Origin: Thermohalobaculum sp965247385
GTDB taxonomy: Bacteria; Pseudomonadota; Alphaproteobacteria; Rhodobacterales; Rhodobacteraceae
Direction: 5' to 3'
Assembly: GCA_965247385.1 (NCBI GenBank)
Contig: CBDFHG010000007.1
Coordinates: 1,178,001-1,242,000 of the forward strand
Length of the DNA stretch: 64,000 nt
Every line of letters starts with the position of its first letter. Within the stretch, counting starts at the first letter, position 1. The notes below the pieces were generated by a model that was not told the origin of the DNA, searched no databases, and worked only from the letters and a program-made list of their open reading frames with translations. This document shows, piece by piece, positions 45,102-53,949 of the stretch. The position numbers were made by a program, and so were the translations under genes.

Positions 45102-47548
45102 GCCTTCAGCCTTTCATTCAAGGGGTCCCACAGTGGTTGGTCGGGCTGGACCGTCGCCTTGAACCGGTTACCGAATATCTCGATCTCCAACTCAGTGCCC
45201 GGCTCGGCGCAGTCGGCCCGCACGACGCCCAGCGCAATCGATGCCCCGACCCGGTAGCCCCAGCCGCCCGAGGTGGTCTCGCCGACGACTTCTTCCCCCT
45301 TCCAGACCGTCGACATATAGGGCGCATCATGGTCGCCCGTCTCGAGGGTCATGGTTGCGAAGCGCCGGGTCACGCCCTGCTGTTTTTCGCTCAGGATCGC
45401 CGCCTTGCCAGGAAAATCCTGCGGCTTGTCGAGCTTGACGAACCGGTCCAGCCCGCCCTGCAACAGGGTGTAGTCAGTCGAAAGATCACCCTTCCAGGTG
45501 CGGTAGCCCTTCTCCAGCCGCAGGCAGTCGAGGGCGAACATGCCGAAGGGTTTAAGTCCGTGCGGCTGCCCTGCCGCCCGGATCGCATCGAACACCGCCG
45601 GTTGGTCGGCTATGGCGCAATGCACTTCCCAGCCCAACTCGCCGGTGAAGCTGACACGGATCAGGTTGACCCCGTGGCCTGCTATCTCGCTGGTCTGATG
45701 GGTCAGCCAGCCCTGGGTCAGGTCTGCCCCGCAGACCGACCCCAGGATATCCCGCGAACGGGGGCCGGCCAGGATCAGGGTGCCATATTCCTCGGTATGA
45801 TCGGTCAGGGTGAACGCCGCGCCCTTGGGCATCCGGCCTGCCAGCAGGTCGAAGTCGTGACCCTGCGCCGTGGCGGCGGTGATCAGCGTCATCTTGTCCT
45901 CGCCGTGGCGCACCACCGACATCTCGGTCGCGATCCGCCCACGGTTATCTGCCAGGTAGATCAACCCGATCCGTCCGGTCTTCGGGATCCCGCCCGTTAC
46001 CTGACCACGCAGCCACTCGGCGGCGCCTGCGCCCTCCAGGTTGAACCGCGAAAACCCGCACAGGTCCAGCACCCCTGCCGCATCGCGCACCGCCTCGCAT
46101 TCCTCGCGGATGCGCTGCTCCCACGGGCCTTGCCTTGCCCATGTCTGGGTCGATTCCCCGGAAGTGTCGTCGCCAGCTCGCGCGAACCAGTTCGCCCGCT
46201 CCCAGCCGCCATAGGCGCCGAATTGCGCCCCCAGTGCGGCGATCCGGTCATGCAGCGGGCTCAGGCGCTTGTTGCGCCCGGCGGGCCATGCATAGCGGGG
46301 GAAATGCATGGCGTATTCGTGGCCGTAGATCTCTTTCGCCTTCGCCAACGCATAGTCCTGATCGGCCCACTTGCCGAAGCGGCGCGGATCGCAGGACCAG
46401 GTGTCCCACTCGGTCCCGCCCTCGATCACCCATTCGGCCAATACCTTGCCAGCCCCACCGCCCTGGGCGATGCCGAAGGTGAAGACGCAGGCCTCGAAGG
46501 CGTTCGGCACGCCGGGCATCGGCCCGATCAGCGGGTTGCCGTCGGGGGCATAGGGGATCGGGCCGTTGATGACCTTGTTGACCCCGACCGACCCCAGGAT
46601 CGGCACCCGCGCCATGGCATCCTCGATATGCCACTCCAGCCGCTCAAGATCGTCCGGGTAAAGCTGGAACGAGAAATCATCAGGCATTGGGTCGTCTTGC
46701 GCGACCCAATGGGCCCGGCAGTTTCTCTCATAGGGGCCAAGGTTCAGGCCAGTTTTCTCCTGACGCAGGTAGTAGGAGCTGTCTACATCGCGCAGCAATG
46801 GCAGCTTCTTGCCGCTCTCCGCCATCCATGCGGCCAGTTCCGGAATCTCATCGGTCAACAGATACTGGTGCGACATGCTCACCATCGGCACCTCGCGATC
46901 GAACATCTTGCCAACCTCGCGGGCCCGGTAACCGGCGGCATTGACCACATATTCACAACGGACCTCGCCCTTCGGCGTCTCGACCACCCACTCGCCCCCC
47001 TCGCGGCGCACACCCGTCATCGGGCAAAAGCGGATGATCTTCGCGCCAAGGTCACGCGCACCCTTGGCCAACGCCTGGGTCAGCTGCGAGGGGTCGATAT
47101 CGCCGTCATAGGGGTCGTACAGGCCACCTGCCAGATCATGCGTCTCCAGGAACGGATACCGTGCCTTCAGGTCGTTCTGCGAGCACATCGCCATATCCAT
47201 GCCCTGATAGCGCCCCATGCCGACAGCGCGCTCGAACTCCTGCATCCGCTCCTTCGAGTGGGCCAGCCGGATCGAGCCGGTGACATGGTAGTTCATCGGG
47301 TAATCCACAGCCTCGGCCAGCCCGCGATAAAGCTCGGTCGAATAGCGCTGCATGTTCATGATCGACCACGAGGCCGAGAAGGTCGGAACATTGCCTGCCG
47401 CGTGCCAGGTCGAGCCCGACGTCAGCTCGTTCTTCTCCAGCAGCACGCAATCGGTCCAGCCCTTCAGCGCCAGATGATACAGCGCCGAGGCGCCAATGGC
47501 GCCGCCGCCGATGATGACGACGCGGGCGGTGGTGGGAAAGTCAGCCAT
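45098..47548 (-). CDS. FAD/GcvT fusion dehydrogenase, second copy (dimethylglycine dehydrogenase type)
   Basis: An 816-residue paralogue of the gene at 41247. The flavin domain opens with IIGGGAIGASALYHL and has STWHAAGNVPTFSAS, where the histidine after Trp is the usual covalent FAD site. The GcvT-like domain occupies about residues 435-816 (VSFTGELGWEVHCAI, DCLRLEKGYRTWKGDLS). It is the first structural gene of this minus-strand operon and ends overlapping the homocysteine methyltransferase by 4 bp. Divergence between the two copies is large (their N-terminal halves differ throughout), so distinct substrates are more likely than a recent duplication. Confidence 0.9.
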   Translation of the reverse strand: MADFPTTARVVIIGGGAIGASALYHLALKGWTDCVLLEKNELTSGSTWHAAGNVPTFSASWSIMNMQRYSTELYRGLAEAVDYPMNYHVTGSIRLAHSKERMQEFERAVGMGRYQGMDMAMCSQNDLKARYPFLETHDLAGGLYDPYDGDIDPSQLTQALAKGARDLGAKIIRFCPMTGVRREGGEWVVETPKGEVRCEYVVNAAGYRAREVGKMFDREVPMVSMSHQYLLTDEIPELAAWMAESGKKLPLLRDVDSSYYLRQEKTGLNLGPYERNCRAHWVAQDDPMPDDFSFQLYPDDLERLEWHIEDAMARVPILGSVGVNKVINGPIPYAPDGNPLIGPMPGVPNAFEACVFTFGIAQGGGAGKVLAEWVIEGGTEWDTWSCDPRRFGKWADQDYALAKAKEIYGHEYAMHFPRYAWPAGRNKRLSPLHDRIAALGAQFGAYGGWERANWFARAGDDTSGESTQTWARQGPWEQRIREECEAVRDAAGVLDLCGFSRFNLEGAGAAEWLRGQVTGGIPKTGRIGLIYLADNRGRIATEMSVVRHGEDKMTLITAATAQGHDFDLLAGRMPKGAAFTLTDHTEEYGTLILAGPRSRDILGSVCGADLTQGWLTHQTSEIAGHGVNLIRVSFTGELGWEVHCAIADQPAVFDAIRAAGQPHGLKPFGMFALDCLRLEKGYRTWKGDLSTDYTLLQGGLDRFVKLDKPQDFPGKAAILSEKQQGVTRRFATMTLETGDHDAPYMSTVWKGEEVVGETTSGGWGYRVGASIALGVVRADCAEPGTELEIEIFGNRFKATVQPDQPLWDPLNERLKA

Positions 47549-47560
47549 CTCTCGGCTCCT

Positions 47561-48174
47561 CTAGTTGACTGCAAGGCGCGCCGCGAGGCCGCCAAAGACG
47601 ATAGCGAAAATCTTGTTCATCAGGCCCCCGACACGGCGCAGGTGTTCGCTGAAGAAACCCGCCAGCGCGCCGTAGCCCATGTTGAACGGAATGCCGGCGA
47701 CCGAGAACAGCGTCCCCGGCAGCGCAATCTGTACCCGGATCGGTCCGGCGGCGGGGTCAGTGAATTGCGGCAGAAACGCCAGCACGAAAATCGAGACTTT
47801 CGGGTTGACGATATTGGTAACCGCTCCGCGCCGGAATGCCCGCCAGACATTACGCGCACCGGCACCATTCGCATCAGGCGCACTGGCCCGCCATGTGGTA
47901 ACGGCCAGATAGACCAGATAACCCGCCCCGGCGAGCGCAGGATGTCATAGGCCGTCGGGCTGGCCTGGATGATCAGCGCCGCCACACCCACCACCGCCAG
48001 CACGGTGTGGAACAGGGAGCCAATGGATACGCCCGGCGCCGCCGCGATGCCGGCACGGCTGCCGCCCGAGGCCGCCGAGGCGCTGATAAACATCATGTCC
48101 GCGCCCGGTGTCAGATACAGCGCAATCGACGCCGCCATGAAGGTCGTCAAGGTGATCGGGTCAAACTCCGGCAT
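47561..48174 (-). pseudogene. LysE/RhtB-family exporter, single frameshift
   Basis: The first part (MPEFDPITLTTFMAASIALY, LTPGADMMFISASAASGG) and the second (ALAGAGYLVYLAVTTWRASA, NPKVSIFVLAFLPQFTDP) are consecutive pieces of a LysE translocator but lie in different frames. The break falls close to 47940, where a single base is missing in the run GACATCCTGCGCTCGCCGG. With that base restored the protein would be about 204 residues with the normal five to six membrane segments. It could be a real loss or a sequencing error. It lies between an XRE-cupin regulator gene and the N-methyl operon. Confidence 0.82.
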
Positions 48175-48184
48175 GCGTCCCTCC

Positions 48185-48790
48185 TCAGTAAACCGGTGGC
48201 GCGATCACCCAGATCGCGATGGCGGGCTCACTGCCCGGATTGCGCCAGCGATGGCGTTCGCCCTTGAAGCGAAAGCTGTCGCCGGGTTTCAGATGGAAAT
48301 GCCGCTCGCCGATCCACAGCTCCAGCTCTCCGGCGATCAGGTATCCCGCCTCCTCGGTGGGGCGGAGCACGAATTCTGTGCGTTCGGCGCCGGGGTCGAA
48401 CACCGAGCGGACGATCTCGAAACTGCCGGAGAGGTCAGGCGACAGCAACTGTTCGATCAACCCTTCGGCGGCCGAGCCCAGCACCCGCCGCGAGTTCCAG
48501 CGCACCACATAGTCGCGCTCGTCCTCGGGCGCGCTGCTCGGGCCGAAGAACAATGATATCGGTTGGTCGAGGACGCCGGCGAGGCGACGCAGGTCGGAGA
48601 TTGTCGGCTCGGCGAGGTCGCGCTCGACCTGACTCAACCACCCAACCGAACGCCCCACCTTCTGCGCCAACTCGCTCAGGGTCAGCCCGCGCGCCTTGCG
48701 CAACGCCCGCAGGTCAGCGCCGACACCGCTGGCCCGGCCCGCCGCAGTTGCGGCCGCTGTCGAGACCATCGCTGAGGCCGCATCCCGCAT
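48185..48790 (-). CDS. XRE-family regulator with C-terminal cupin domain
   Basis: A 201-residue regulator. A helix-turn-helix covers about residues 30-85 (RGLTLSELAQKVGRSVGWLS followed by AEPTISDLRRLAGVLDQPI) and a cupin barrel residues 125-198 (YLIAGELELWIGERHFHLKP, FKGERHRWRNPG). Proteins of this kind (PuuR-like) sense small metabolites and usually control adjacent amine or amino-acid operons. It is the promoter-proximal gene of the minus-strand cluster that continues with the LysE remnant and the N-methyl enzymes, so it probably controls them. Confidence 0.88.
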   Translation of the reverse strand: MRDAASAMVSTAAATAAGRASGVGADLRALRKARGLTLSELAQKVGRSVGWLSQVERDLAEPTISDLRRLAGVLDQPISLFFGPSSAPEDERDYVVRWNSRRVLGSAAEGLIEQLLSPDLSGSFEIVRSVFDPGAERTEFVLRPTEEAGYLIAGELELWIGERHFHLKPGDSFRFKGERHRWRNPGSEPAIAIWVIAPPVY

Positions 48791-48972
48791 GGTGCGAATC
48801 TCTCCCGAATTCGTTAAATGAAAAAATACGAGATTTCTTCACAAACGTCACGCTGAAAAACGTCACGCAGAAAAGCGTCACGCGGGAAAATTCTCACCCG
48901 GGAATCTTGTTCGCGAAAGAATGCGCCATTCCCTGGCGCGACGGCGTTTGCTAGGAGGGGACAGCAGCATCC

Positions 48973-49317
48973 ATGCGAGGCAAGATGAAACCCACCTGGC
49001 AGGCCCCGATCGCCTGTTTCGTGCTGTTCAACCTGTTGGCCGCACCGCTGATCGGGCGTGGCGCCTGGCTGCTGTTGCAGGGGTTGGAAGCCGAGGGAAG
49101 CCGTATCGCCGCTGTCGCCATGTCGGTGCTGGCCCCTGTCGGCATCCTCACCGCGAACGCCCTGATCACCCTCTGGGCAACCCGCGAAGCCTTGCCCCGG
49201 CGCGGCCAGGCGATCCTCTGGATCATCACCGCTGGCACCTTCCTCCTGCCCATCGGCTTCGGCACCTTCTCGCCGGTCAACCTGGTGATCGCCATGGTTC
49301 GGACGGCGGCAGGGTGA
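48973..49317 (+). CDS. Small integral membrane protein, unknown function
   Basis: A 114-residue hydrophobic protein with about three membrane helices (IACFVLFNLLAAPLIGRGAW, MSVLAPVGILTANALITLW, AILWIITAGTFLLPIGFGTF). I do not recognise a family. AGGAGGGG lies 12 bp upstream of the first ATG, and GAGG lies 4 bp upstream of an internal ATG at 48985, so either start is possible. It is divergent from the XRE-cupin gene. Confidence 0.6.
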   Translation: MRGKMKPTWQAPIACFVLFNLLAAPLIGRGAWLLLQGLEAEGSRIAAVAMSVLAPVGILTANALITLWATREALPRRGQAILWIITAGTFLLPIGFGTFSPVNLVIAMVRTAAG

Positions 49318-49905
49318 GTGGAGTGAGCCGCCGCAACATCCGTTCACGAACTCATGCTTCGCATGGTGATGTCTGCTCACTGGCCCATGACGACCACCAC
49401 CAAGCACGTTAGCCAACGCCCGAGTTTGACGGTGGGTTCAGACGGTGGGTTCAGACGGTGGGTTCAGACGGTGGGTTCAGACGGTGGGTTCAGACGGTGG
49501 GTTCAGACGGTGGGTTCAGACGGTGGGTTCAGACGGTGGGTTCAGACGGTGGGTTCAACTGTGAACTACTCCCCATTCGTTGGACAGGATTGGCGCGATT
49601 TTAAGCACAGATTTGGCCTGCCAGTCGGGTTTCTCCGTTTCTCTTCCGAACCAGTATGCGATGTCCGGGGTCGGTCCGTCATGGGCGGTGTGAGGCCGCC
49701 GTGGAGGGTCAGGCAAGGCCGCCGATGATGCCGATTTTCTTCATTCACAACACTCCTGCCGGGTTTGGCGCGACGAGCTTGTACGATCCGGTGGGAAAAA
49801 CAGTCCTCTGCCGGTGCGACTTCGCGCTTGCCCCTGCACCGACATGTCGGTTTGATGCGGGCCGAGCCCACTGGGGGCCATGACAAGAAACCTTGGAGGA
49901 CTGGA
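49318..49905. other. Non-coding stretch holding a 13-bp tandem repeat and an IS-end-like sequence
   Basis: No convincing gene. It contains ten tandem 13-bp units (49428-49557). Directly after them is ACTCCCCATTCGTTGGACAG (from 49565), which recurs in inverted orientation with one change near 61046-61068 and looks like a transposon end. The last 150 bp, up to a good ribosome-binding site at 49895-49900, presumably include the promoter of the ridA operon. Confidence 0.5.
49428..49557. repeat. Ten perfect tandem copies of a 13-bp unit
   Basis: The unit GACGGTGGGTTCA repeats ten times without interruption or visible mismatch (130 bp). Thirteen is not a multiple of three and no gene covers it, so it is not a protein repeat. 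Perfect identity implies recent expansion or active maintenance. The units are shorter than usual plasmid iterons. Confidence 0.95.
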
Positions 49906-50259
49906 ATGACGATCAAACGCATTGGTGTCGGCGCGCGGATGAGCCAAGCTGTGGTGCATAACGGCACCGTCTATACGGCTGGACAAGTGGCGCAGGGCGC
50001 GCCGGCGGCGTCGATCGCCGATCAGACGGCGGATATCCTGGCCAGCATCGACAAGCTGCTGGCCGAGGCGGGCAGCGACAAGTCGAAGCTGATTTCGGCC
50101 ATGATCTGGATCACCGACATGGGTGATTTTGCCGAGATGAATGACGTCTGGGACGCCTGGGTTTCGCCGGGAAATACGCCGGGGCGGGCCTGTGTCGAGT
50201 CGAAGCTGGCGGCCCCGCAGTTCAATGTCGAGATCGGAGTGATCGCGGCGGTGGGGTGA
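49906..50259 (+). CDS. ridA: RidA-family protein (YjgF/YER057c/UK114)
   Basis: A 117-residue RidA-family protein starting MTIKRIGVGARMSQAVVHNG, with YTAGQVAQGAP and the C-terminal GRACVESKLAAPQFNVEIGV, in which the invariant arginine (about residue 100) binds the carboxylate of reactive enamines/imines. RidA proteins hydrolyse 2-aminoacrylate and related imines. GGAGGA lies 6-7 bp before the ATG. The gene after next is a D-amino-acid dehydrogenase, which makes imines, so local imine clearing is a sensible role. Confidence 0.88.
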   Translation: MTIKRIGVGARMSQAVVHNGTVYTAGQVAQGAPAASIADQTADILASIDKLLAEAGSDKSKLISAMIWITDMGDFAEMNDVWDAWVSPGNTPGRACVESKLAAPQFNVEIGVIAAVG

Positions 50260-50341
50260 AGGTTGCGTGCCGGGCCTCTCCCCCACTCCTTTTCTAGAGG
50301 GAGGGGGGAGGCTTTCAATCGGCAATGACGGGAGGACGCCC

Positions 50342-51601
50342 ATGAAAATCGCGGTCCTCGGGGCTGGGGTGGCTGGGGTCACCACGGCCTGGCAGTTGCT
50401 GAAGGACGGTCATCAGGTGACCGTGATAGACCGGGCGGGCGGCCCGGCGGAGTTCACCAGCTATGCCAATGCCGGGCTGGTGGCGCCGGGGCATTCTTAT
50501 GCCTGGTCCTCGCCCGCCGCACCGGGGATGATGCTGCGCTCGCTGTGGCGGGGCGACCAGGCGATCCGCTTCAAGCCGCGCTTGTCGGTGCGTCAATGGG
50601 CCTGGATGGCGCGGTTCCTGGGGCAGTGTAATGCCACGGGGGCGCGGATCAATACCGGCTGCAAGTCGCGGTTGTGTGTGTATTCCCAGGCGATTCTGGA
50701 CGAGGTGGTGGCCGAGACCGGGGTTACTTATGACGGCCAGGGTGGCGGGTTGGTGTATTTCCACCGCACGGCGGAGAGCTTCGAAGCGGCGGCGGTCAGG
50801 TGCCAGATCCTGCGCGATGCGGGGATCGAAATCGAGGTGCTGGACCGGGATGCGACAGTGGCGAAGGACCCGGGGCTGGCAGCGGCGGCGCATCAGATCG
50901 CCGGGTCGGTCTTTGCCACCACCGACGCCAGTGGCGACGCCAACCTGTTCACTATCGAACTGGCGAAAAAATGCGCCGAGGCGGGCACGGTGTTTCGCTA
51001 TGGCGAAGCGGTGCTGGACCTGCGAACCACCACGAACAATGGGGGTAGCGAGATCACCGCGGTGGTGACGGACAAGGGCGATGTTCAGGCGGACGCTTAC
51101 GTGTTGAGCCTGGGCGTCTACAGCCCGCATCTTGTCGAGCGGTTGGGCATCCGGCTGCCGATATATCCGGTCAAGGGTTATTCGGCGACGCTGCGGATCA
51201 CCAATCCGGCGCTGGCGCCGCGCCTCGGCGGCGTCGACGAGGAGAACCTGCTGGCCTATTGTCCGATGGGCGACCGGCTGCGGCTGACCGCGACCGCCGA
51301 GATCGCCGGGTACTCAACCGCCTTCAAGCGTTCTGATTTCCGCGAGATGTTCGCGCGGGCTCGGGGATTGTTCGAGGGCTCGGCGGATTTCGACGATCCG
51401 GAGCTGTGGGCCGGGCTGCGGCCGATGACGCCCACCGGAATGCCGGTGATCGACCGCTCGCCCTATGCTAACCTGTGGCTGAACACCGGGCATGGCCATA
51501 TGGGCTGGACCATGTCCAACGGTGCAGCGCGGATTCTGGCGGACCTGGTGGCCCAGCGCCAGCCCGCGATCAGCCGTGAGGGGATGACCTATGAGGGATG
51601 A
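50342..51601 (+). CDS. dadA: D-amino-acid dehydrogenase, DadA-type FAD enzyme
   Basis: A 419-residue DAO-family flavoprotein. The Rossmann start MKIAVLGAGVAGVTTAWQLL is followed by the DadA-characteristic TSYANAGLVAPGHSYAWSSP and the C-terminal RPMTPTGMPVIDRSPYANLW plus LNTGHGHMGWTMS. It oxidises D-amino acids to 2-oxo acids at the membrane surface with quinone as acceptor. GGGAGGA lies about 6 bp upstream of the start. It overlaps the following racemase-family gene by 11 bp. Substrate could also be another N-substituted amino acid. Confidence 0.85.
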   Translation: MKIAVLGAGVAGVTTAWQLLKDGHQVTVIDRAGGPAEFTSYANAGLVAPGHSYAWSSPAAPGMMLRSLWRGDQAIRFKPRLSVRQWAWMARFLGQCNATGARINTGCKSRLCVYSQAILDEVVAETGVTYDGQGGGLVYFHRTAESFEAAAVRCQILRDAGIEIEVLDRDATVAKDPGLAAAAHQIAGSVFATTDASGDANLFTIELAKKCAEAGTVFRYGEAVLDLRTTTNNGGSEITAVVTDKGDVQADAYVLSLGVYSPHLVERLGIRLPIYPVKGYSATLRITNPALAPRLGGVDEENLLAYCPMGDRLRLTATAEIAGYSTAFKRSDFREMFARARGLFEGSADFDDPELWAGLRPMTPTGMPVIDRSPYANLWLNTGHGHMGWTMSNGAARILADLVAQRQPAISREGMTYEG

Positions 51602-52379
51602 GATCGCCGCCTGCGAAATTATTGAGCATTTGCCTTTCAAATCCGGACCGGGGATCGGTTCGGTGGCAAAGATCGGGCTGGTGGTGCTGGCCAGCGATTA
51701 TACCGTGGAGCATGAATTCCGCCGGGTGTTCAATTCGCCGGGAGTTGGACCGGGAGTGGATTATTACGAGGCCCGCATCCGCAACTCGCCGCAGATCACG
51801 CCTTCGAGCCTGGCGGCAATGGGGCCGTTGCTGACCGACACGGTGGACCTGATCCTGCCGGGCGCGAAACTGGACGTGGTCGCCTTCGGCTGCACTTCGG
51901 CCAGCATGGTGCTGGGCGAAGCGGCGGTGGCGGAGCGCATCCACGCCGCAAGGCCCGAGGCCAGGGCGACCAATCCAATCACGGCGGCCTTCGCCGCTTT
52001 CGACGCGCTGGGGGCCAAGCGGATCGCGGTGCTGACCCCGTATCGCCGCGACGTCAACGAGATCGTGCGCTATTACATCTCCAGCAAGGGCTACGAGGTA
52101 CCGGTCTTCGGTTCGTTCAACGAGCAGGACGACGCGATTGTGGCCAGCATCGACAGCGACAGCCTGCGCGCAGCAGTGCGGACCATCATCGAAGGACGCG
52201 AGGTGGACGCGGTCTTTGTTTCCTGCACGTCCGTCAGGCTACTGGACGCGGTCTGCGAGATCGAGGCCGAGACCGGGTTGCCGGTGACCTCGTCGAACCA
52301 CGCCCTGGCCTGGCATTGCCTGCGGCTGGCGGGGGTGGATGAGAAGCGGCCGGAACTGGGGCGGTTGTTCGACCTGTGA
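51591..52379 (+). CDS. Asp/Glu racemase-superfamily protein (maleate isomerase/EutA-like)
   Basis: A 262-residue protein of the aspartate/glutamate racemase fold. Both catalytic cysteines are present: FGCTSASMV (about residue 103) and VSCTSVRLLDA (about 205). The spacing and the GxGSVAKIGLVVLASDYTVE start resemble maleate isomerases, arylmalonate decarboxylases and the EutA protein of ectoine degradation operons. With RidA and a DadA-type enzyme, racemisation followed by oxidation of an amino acid is plausible. The substrate is not determinable. It is translationally coupled to dadA (11-bp overlap). Confidence 0.82.
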   Translation: MRDEIAACEIIEHLPFKSGPGIGSVAKIGLVVLASDYTVEHEFRRVFNSPGVGPGVDYYEARIRNSPQITPSSLAAMGPLLTDTVDLILPGAKLDVVAFGCTSASMVLGEAAVAERIHAARPEARATNPITAAFAAFDALGAKRIAVLTPYRRDVNEIVRYYISSKGYEVPVFGSFNEQDDAIVASIDSDSLRAAVRTIIEGREVDAVFVSCTSVRLLDAVCEIEAETGLPVTSSNHALAWHCLRLAGVDEKRPELGRLFDL

Positions 52380-52733
52380 GGGGTGGCGCGGTCTTCTGGC
52401 CGGGATCACTGTCGGGGCCGAACATGGAGCGAAAATCCAGTGGATGACGGCTGTTGAGGCCATGCCGCCGCGCCACTGTGGTGCCCGACATCGCACCCAG
52501 CGTGATGCTCAAACTCCCGTCGCCGCAAATTAGATAGGGGCTGACCCAGATAACTGCCTTAGATACCTCTTAACCCATTGTCTTATTCGGTATAATACAT
52601 CCCAGGTTCGAAAGCGGAAAGACCGGGATGCTGGCGCAGTCCAAGAGCCGACGCCGAAGAGAACCATGACCCGCATGCCACGATCCATAAGGCCGTTTTA
52701 ACTTGACGCAGCAGCCGAATGTAGAGAACCAAA
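52380..52733. other. Gene-free stretch with mobile-element debris
   Basis: No gene recognised. It contains a 30-bp sequence (52492-52521) repeated exactly at 60727-60756 and short AT-rich segments near 52575-52600. It marks the change from ordinary metabolic genes to the IS-dense region that fills the rest of the window. Confidence 0.5.
52492..52521. repeat. 30-bp direct repeat, left copy
   Basis: CGCACCCAGCGTGATGCTCA followed by AACTCCCGTC, identical and in the same orientation at 60727-60756. Flanking bases differ. It looks like the terminus of an otherwise lost element and brackets the IS/AbiE region. Confidence 0.85.
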
Positions 52734-53910
52734 GGTCATTGATTGTGACTCTTTCTGGGATTTCCATATTTAGTGTTCTGTGATTCTCTGGACACCCGAT
52801 TCGGTGTCTTGGAGGTTTCCCACGATGACTGTTCCCCTACGAGAAGACTATGATGCTGCTCAAGCTCGCTGCCATGCCTCGCGCTGTGATGACAGCAATC
52901 AAGCGCGGCGACTGCTTTCAATCGCCGCCGTATATGATGGCATGACCCGGGCGGATGCCGCCCGGGTCGGCGGCATGGATCGCCAGACCTTGCGGGACCG
53001 GGTGCATCGCTTCAACCGCCACGGGCCCGATGGTCTGATGGACGGCAAGGCGCCGGGCGCATCACCGAAGCTAACGCCATCGCAGTTGGAGGAGCTTGCC
53101 GCCGTGGTCGAGACCGGCCCAATCCTTTGTCCGATGGCATCGTGCGCTGGCGGCGCGTGGATCTGAAACGCTGGATCGAGGCCCACTTCGGCGTTGTCTA
53201 TCATGAGCGTTCGGTGTCACGCTTGCTGGAGCAAATGGGCTTCTCCCATATTTCGGCACGGCCCCGCCATCCGGGGCAGGACGAGGCCGTGATGGAAGAC
53301 TTCAAAAAAAACTTCCCCCGCACGCTGGCGGCGTCCATAGGGCATCTGCCTCCCGACACCAGCATCGAACTTTGGTGGCAGGACGAGATGAGACTGGGCC
53401 GGAAGAATGGTCTGGTACGCCAGTGGGCGCGGCGTGGAACCAGGCCCCGCCAACCCAAGGATCAACGGTATCAGAACACATGTCTTTTTGGCGCCATCTG
53501 TCCGGCCAGGGGACGCGGCGCGGCATTGGTCATGCCATACGCCAATACCCATGCCATGCAGGCCCACCTGAATGAGATATCCCTGGCCGTGGCGCCGGGT
53601 GCCCATGCTGTCCTCTTGATCGACCGCGCTGGCTGGCACACCACGGGAGAACTCCACATGCCGGGAAACATTACCCCCGTCTTTTTGCCTTGCCGCGCTC
53701 CAGAACTCAATCCGGTCGAAAACATCTGGCAGTTCCTACGCCAGACCTGTCTCTCGAACCGTGTTTTTGAAAACCATGACGAGATCGTTGAAGCAGCCTG
53801 CCAAGCCTGGAACCGTCTTGTCGACCAGCCATGGCAAATCATCTCAATCGGACTCCGGGATTGGGCCCATCGGGATTGGGCCCATAACGGTCATCATCAA
53901 TGACCTTTAG
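52734..53910 (+). mobile_element. IS630-family element
   Basis: Outer ends AAAGGTCATTGATTGTGAC (52734-52752) and, inverted on the right, AAAGGTCATTGATGATGAC, pairing at all but two positions, bracket an IS630 transposase gene. I cannot see a clear TA duplication at the outer bases, so boundaries could be a few bases off. The right end abuts an IS1595-type fragment about 17 bp further on. Confidence 0.75.
52825..53903 (+). pseudogene. IS630-family transposase in two frames
   Basis: The N-terminal frame (MTVPLREDYDAAQARCHASR, GMDRQTLRDRVHRFN) is the IS630 helix-turn-helix. The second frame, shifted by -1 near 53120, has the DDE domain: LWWQDEMRLGRKNG, VLLIDRAGWHTTGEL and CRAPELNPVENIWQFLR. The junction GAGACCGGCCCAATCCTTTG carries no classic slippery heptamer, so a one-base loss is the simplest reading. 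Programmed frameshifting, known in some IS630 members, cannot be excluded. All catalytic acidic residues (D, D, E) are present. Confidence 0.82.
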
Positions 53911-53949
53911 TATAATTGGATTGATGGGTCACTGTTGTTAAAACGCCAC

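Noticed and set aside
45137..47950. A 937-codon plus-strand ORF opposite the FAD/GcvT gene
   Set aside because: Shadow frame. The minus-strand gene has all catalytic motifs.
49428..49557. Iteron-type replication origin
   Set aside because: Units are only 13 bp and contiguous, and no replication protein gene or AT-rich DnaA-type region is nearby.
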